Shown piece by piece: positions 60,641 to 64,000 of a stretch of 64,000 nucleotides of DNA (its first letter is position 1; each line of letters starts with the position of its first letter). The position numbers were made by a program, and so were the translations under genes. This stretch comes from Ficedula albicollis (lineage: Eukaryota > Chordata > Aves > Passeriformes > Muscicapidae). The stretch lies in contig NC_021673.1 of NCBI RefSeq assembly GCF_000247815.1, positions 52,703,457 to 52,767,456 of the forward strand, read 5' to 3'. The notes under the pieces were generated by a model that searched no databases, was not told the DNA's origin, and was given only the letters and a program-made list of their open reading frames with translations.

Positions 60641-63628
60641 GCTCAGATATTCTGCATTCTCTTCTACAAAGTTGAATATCTGTATTCCTAGTAGATGTTT
60701 TTGTTCCCTCTCACCCTCTCCAATGCAGCTGACCCCAACTACATATTCCATAAAGTCTTTTCTAATGCCTTTCCCAGAGGGCTAGAGCTGCTTCTGGTGA
60801 TGGCTGTCTTTTCCACAGCTGCCTGATAGATGGCTTATTCTCATCATAAGGTTAAAGCACATACCCTGCCTGAGGAAGGGCACAAGACTGAATGAAGATG
60901 ACTTAACAAGGACAAAGCTACCTGAGATGAAAGGCTTATCATCAAGGAGATTATAAAGTTCTATCAAGTCTTATTCTAGAGGTGCTGCTCTTCAGTGCAG
61001 TGTTATTCTGATTAAATAGATAACAAAAAGCCCTGTACCCTGAGTGTTGTTGCAGAGACCTCCAAGACTAGTAGGATGCTTTGTCTGCAAGAGCCTGGTA
61101 TGTAGTGAAACACATAGACCTTCTTAGCACTGGTCTGAAAATGGCCACATCCAGCCTGGGCATCTGCTGATCTGGGCCCAATCCCAAGATTTGGTCTGGT
61201 GCTTGCTTGTAGCTGAAGGTGTCACTGAGGTAAATGCACTGCTCTCCCACTAGACCAGAGTAACACAGTGAAAGCGACTTGGAATATGTTTATGCTTACT
61301 GGCATGAAAATTCTTAAACAACTAGACAGCTGGAGGCTGTTTTCCTTCCAGGGCATTAGGATTTGTCTTCTGCTTCAGATTTATACAGGGAAAAAAAGAA
61401 AAAAAGAAAAGAAAAAGAAAAAAAAAGGGTAGCAAAGAAACACAGAACTTCATTTCTTAACTCAAATCTATTTTTTTTTTAACACTTGAAATCATTATCA
61501 AGTGTACATATATTCTGTTACAAATTACATTCTTCAATTTGTTTAAATTCAGATCCCCTTCACTGATTTTCAACTTGTTTAGCTAGCAACACTATGCAGT
61601 CTGTGTGTAAGTAATGGCAGTTTTTGGTCCAGGAGCTCCCTTAGCAAAGGAAAAATTTGGACAGAACTTTCCAGTCACTGAGATCTTGCATCCATTTATT
61701 CCCCTCATGGCACAGAATTGTTCTCTCTCAGCTGCATGTGGAAAAACAACTGAAATACACTGAGCATTGAGGAATCTAAAAAAAATGTCTTGTTAAAAAC
61801 TACGACAGAAGAGCCTGCCCTCAAAGTTTTATGTTGGGACAAGATTTTAGGAGTTCAGTTATAGGCAGGTGCTGTGTGTTCACCAAACAGATGGGATCAA
61901 TAAAGCCTTCTGAATAGATACCTCCCTTACTTTTACAACTGTACTTCTAGATTTAGGGGATTGTGTGTGTATGTATATATGTATACTGAAGTACCAATAA
62001 CAGTGTTGAATTTTTTTCTACTAGTTTGATGAAGAAAAGGTACTATTTGTACATTAGGGAAGTGAACTTTTAAAACTATATAAATCCTAAAACCTATTTA
62101 AAAGCTTAGACAGGCAGTAATCCCTGACAAAATACTTGACACACTTATTCTTTGCGTGTTGTAATAAATCCAGTTCAGGAGTTGCAAATACGTATTTTCC
62201 CAAATCAGCTGTTAATGCCAAGGCTGGCACCATCAGCCCACAAGTGAAATAACTGTGAGTTTCTGTGCCTTGAAGAGGCTGCTCACCCAGGATCCAAGGG
62301 ACAAGGAGAATCAACAAGATAGGGAAGAATATAAAGGAATTAAAAGAGGAGGATTAAATGAAACAAAGTGAGTAACAGAAAAAACAACAGGGTGTGTGTC
62401 AGGCTAACGAGTCAAAAAAAAAAAGAAAAAAATCCAGGGAGGTGAAAAGAGAGCAAGTGTTCTCAGAATTGGGGAGTAAACAATCAGTAATGGTAGAGTG
62501 GGTGTGAGAGTATTTTTGCATTCAGGCTGGGTAGTGGTTTGGTCCCTAGGAGCTAATGGGAAATGAATGTCTGTCCCAGGGGAATTTTTCAGATATTTAT
62601 TTTTCTTCCTGTGTTGGGATAATAATTCAAGCACAACCTTTCAGTGTCATGAAAAGCTTTGTTTTGAACATGCCAGTGAATCAGGTTGAAGCCAGATATT
62701 TGTACTAAGGGTAGTGTGATGATAACCTGTGGTGAGCTGCATTGCTGTGGTCTCATTTGAGCTCCAGCTAGGACATGCTCTCTGCCCTGTCTGATATGCC
62801 AAAGTTCCAACAGACCTGCATGGAACCTTAAGAGAGGAGCTCAGTGCATCTGAGGAAGTGTGGTGTGGGCTCCTGTGTCTATAGTGGGATCCATAAAAAT
62901 ACATGCAGGTCAGCTCATCTTAATGAAATGTAGGAGGCTGCATACATACCTTGAAAATACACAGCTTTATAGTTGGGCATGCTGGATTTACTGGTTTGTG
63001 TTTGGAAATTTGCAGTCATGCTTTATCTGAATTTTCCTTTGCACTCTAGCAAAGATTTTTGTGTTTGCTGTTGTACTTATTCTTCCCCGACTATTAGTGT
63101 TATTTATCTTTTTTATTTCTCTGTACCTTCACATCCTTCTGCTTCTTGTGCTGAGTCTAATTTGTACTTTCTCTCCCATGTTATCCCTCGTAATCACTTT
63201 TTTTCTGAATTCCGGTGTCCTCCTTCACAATCTGTTTTCATCTCAGCACAGCCCACCTCTGGTTTATTTCCCTCCCATATGTGTGCAAAGGCATTCCAAT
63301 GCAGAAGGCTTTATTCAAGAAAAATAGTAAAAAATGGAGTCTGTCTACCTTACAAGTTATTCTTCTTAATGTTTTCTGTGTCTATCTACATGGGAATTTG
63401 GTGTGCTGTGAGTTCACATACTAATTTACAATAAATTTATGGCACAGTGAATTAGCCTTAGGCTCCTAAACATCCTGGTAGTTTTCACAATGTTATGCAT
63501 AGTGCTTTCCCGTTTACAGCCTTACAGTTTAAAAAATGCATATGTAGTAAAATGTACTTTTAGTTTAGCAATGTTCAGATTTTTAAGTTCAGTGAAATTA
63601 GAGTGTTTCTCTCTTTTTTTAAAAAAAA
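60641..63628. other. Unique sequence, no supported gene
   Basis: Holds an A/G-rich simple tract at about 61389-61428 and the window's longest non-repeat frame (62973-63434, 153 codons, rich in F, S and C). I do not accept that frame as a gene because its composition is that of chance translation of T-rich DNA. No mobile element is seen. Confidence 0.4.
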
Positions 63629-63728
63629 ATTTTTAAGAACTTTTAAAATAAAAAGGCTTGATTGTCTTGAAGATCAATTTTTCTAAGAATTTTTTAAATA
63701 AAAAGGCTTGATTGTCTTGAAGATCAAT
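63629..63728. repeat. Tandem duplication, 50-base unit, 2 copies
   Basis: AATAAAAAGGCTTGATTGTC followed by TTGAAGATCAAT occurs in both copies, 50 bases apart. The T-rich left parts differ slightly. Confidence 0.9.
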
Positions 63729-64000
63729 GCAAATATCCATGTTGAAAGTTTCCATCCTTTCATAAAATTACTTGTAATTCTGAGCACCAGGTAGTGCTCT
63801 TCAACTTGTTGAAAATGTGTGATGCGGGACTGGAAGATGCGTAAATCTACAGGAGACAAATTGCTCCTAAAAAAAATGGGGTATGGAATGATACTCAGAT
63901 GCACACCTTTCCACTTGCAATGTAATGTTCTCTGCTCACTACAGAAGTCTGCATTAAGGTAGCTTTCATGAAACAGCCTTCTTCCACCTCTGCCTGTGGG
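63729..64000. other. Window end, nothing recognised
   Basis: Unique sequence without a supported feature. Confidence 0.45.

Noticed and set aside
62973..63434. 153-codon + strand open frame, longest outside repeats
   Set aside because: Rich in F, S, C and L as expected from T-rich DNA, with no domain, no splice evidence and a length within chance for a window this size.
1..64000. CRISPR-like arrays
   Set aside because: The direct repeats here are contiguous tandem copies without regularly spaced unique spacers, and the sequence is animal nuclear DNA.

Overview
The window looks like a 64 kb AT-rich, gene-poor stretch of a bird nuclear genome, most likely a songbird (passerine). The taxonomic call rests on the repeats. 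There are several 3' fragments of avian CR1 LINEs. There is one tRNA-Ile-derived SINE with a CR1-type tail, like the TguSINE1 family known from zebra finch. There are three solo LTRs of avian endogenous retroviruses, two of which resemble the avian ERVL LTR type. No bacterial-style gene organisation, rRNA, functional tRNA or CRISPR array is visible. No long open reading frame can be assigned to a known protein; the two longest (about 20168-20833 and 31667-33016) are translations of microsatellites.

Layout. 1-9 kb is plain intergenic or intronic sequence with three short tandem duplications and the SINE at about 6018-6155. 9-15 kb holds three + strand exon-like segments. Two of them (9181-9305 and 11290-11467) have plausible splice sites and matching phase. 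A third (14519-14755) looks like a terminal exon, with AATAAA downstream. None could be tied to a known gene. At 16.7-17.2 kb there is a good CR1 3' fragment. At 20.2-20.8 kb a 65-base assembly gap abuts a pure TTACAT hexanucleotide array. 21.6-30 kb carries five local tandem duplications and two CR1 tails. At 31,678-32,997 there is a perfect 1,320-base ATATT pentanucleotide array. 33-41 kb is mostly featureless, with a GGTT microsatellite and one exon-like segment bounded by good splice sites (40528-40770). 41.9-42.7 kb is a complete minus-strand solo LTR with an exact 5-base target-site duplication. 46.0-46.7 kb and 53.8-54.2 kb are two more solo LTRs. 47.9-52.9 kb holds four tandem duplications, including a 577-base unit repeated with no difference seen. 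56.6-58.1 kb contains two CR1 fragments in opposite orientation.

The most distinctive property is the density of short local tandem duplications: about twenty arrays, mostly two or three copies with units of 50-130 bases. They are scattered through unique DNA and also inside two of the three LTRs. Four arrays mix full-length and truncated copies. This could reflect a lineage-specific slippage or template-switching process, or in part assembly error. I did not find a convincing new gene system. The exon-like segments, the microsatellite arrays and the duplication pattern are the points worth following up.
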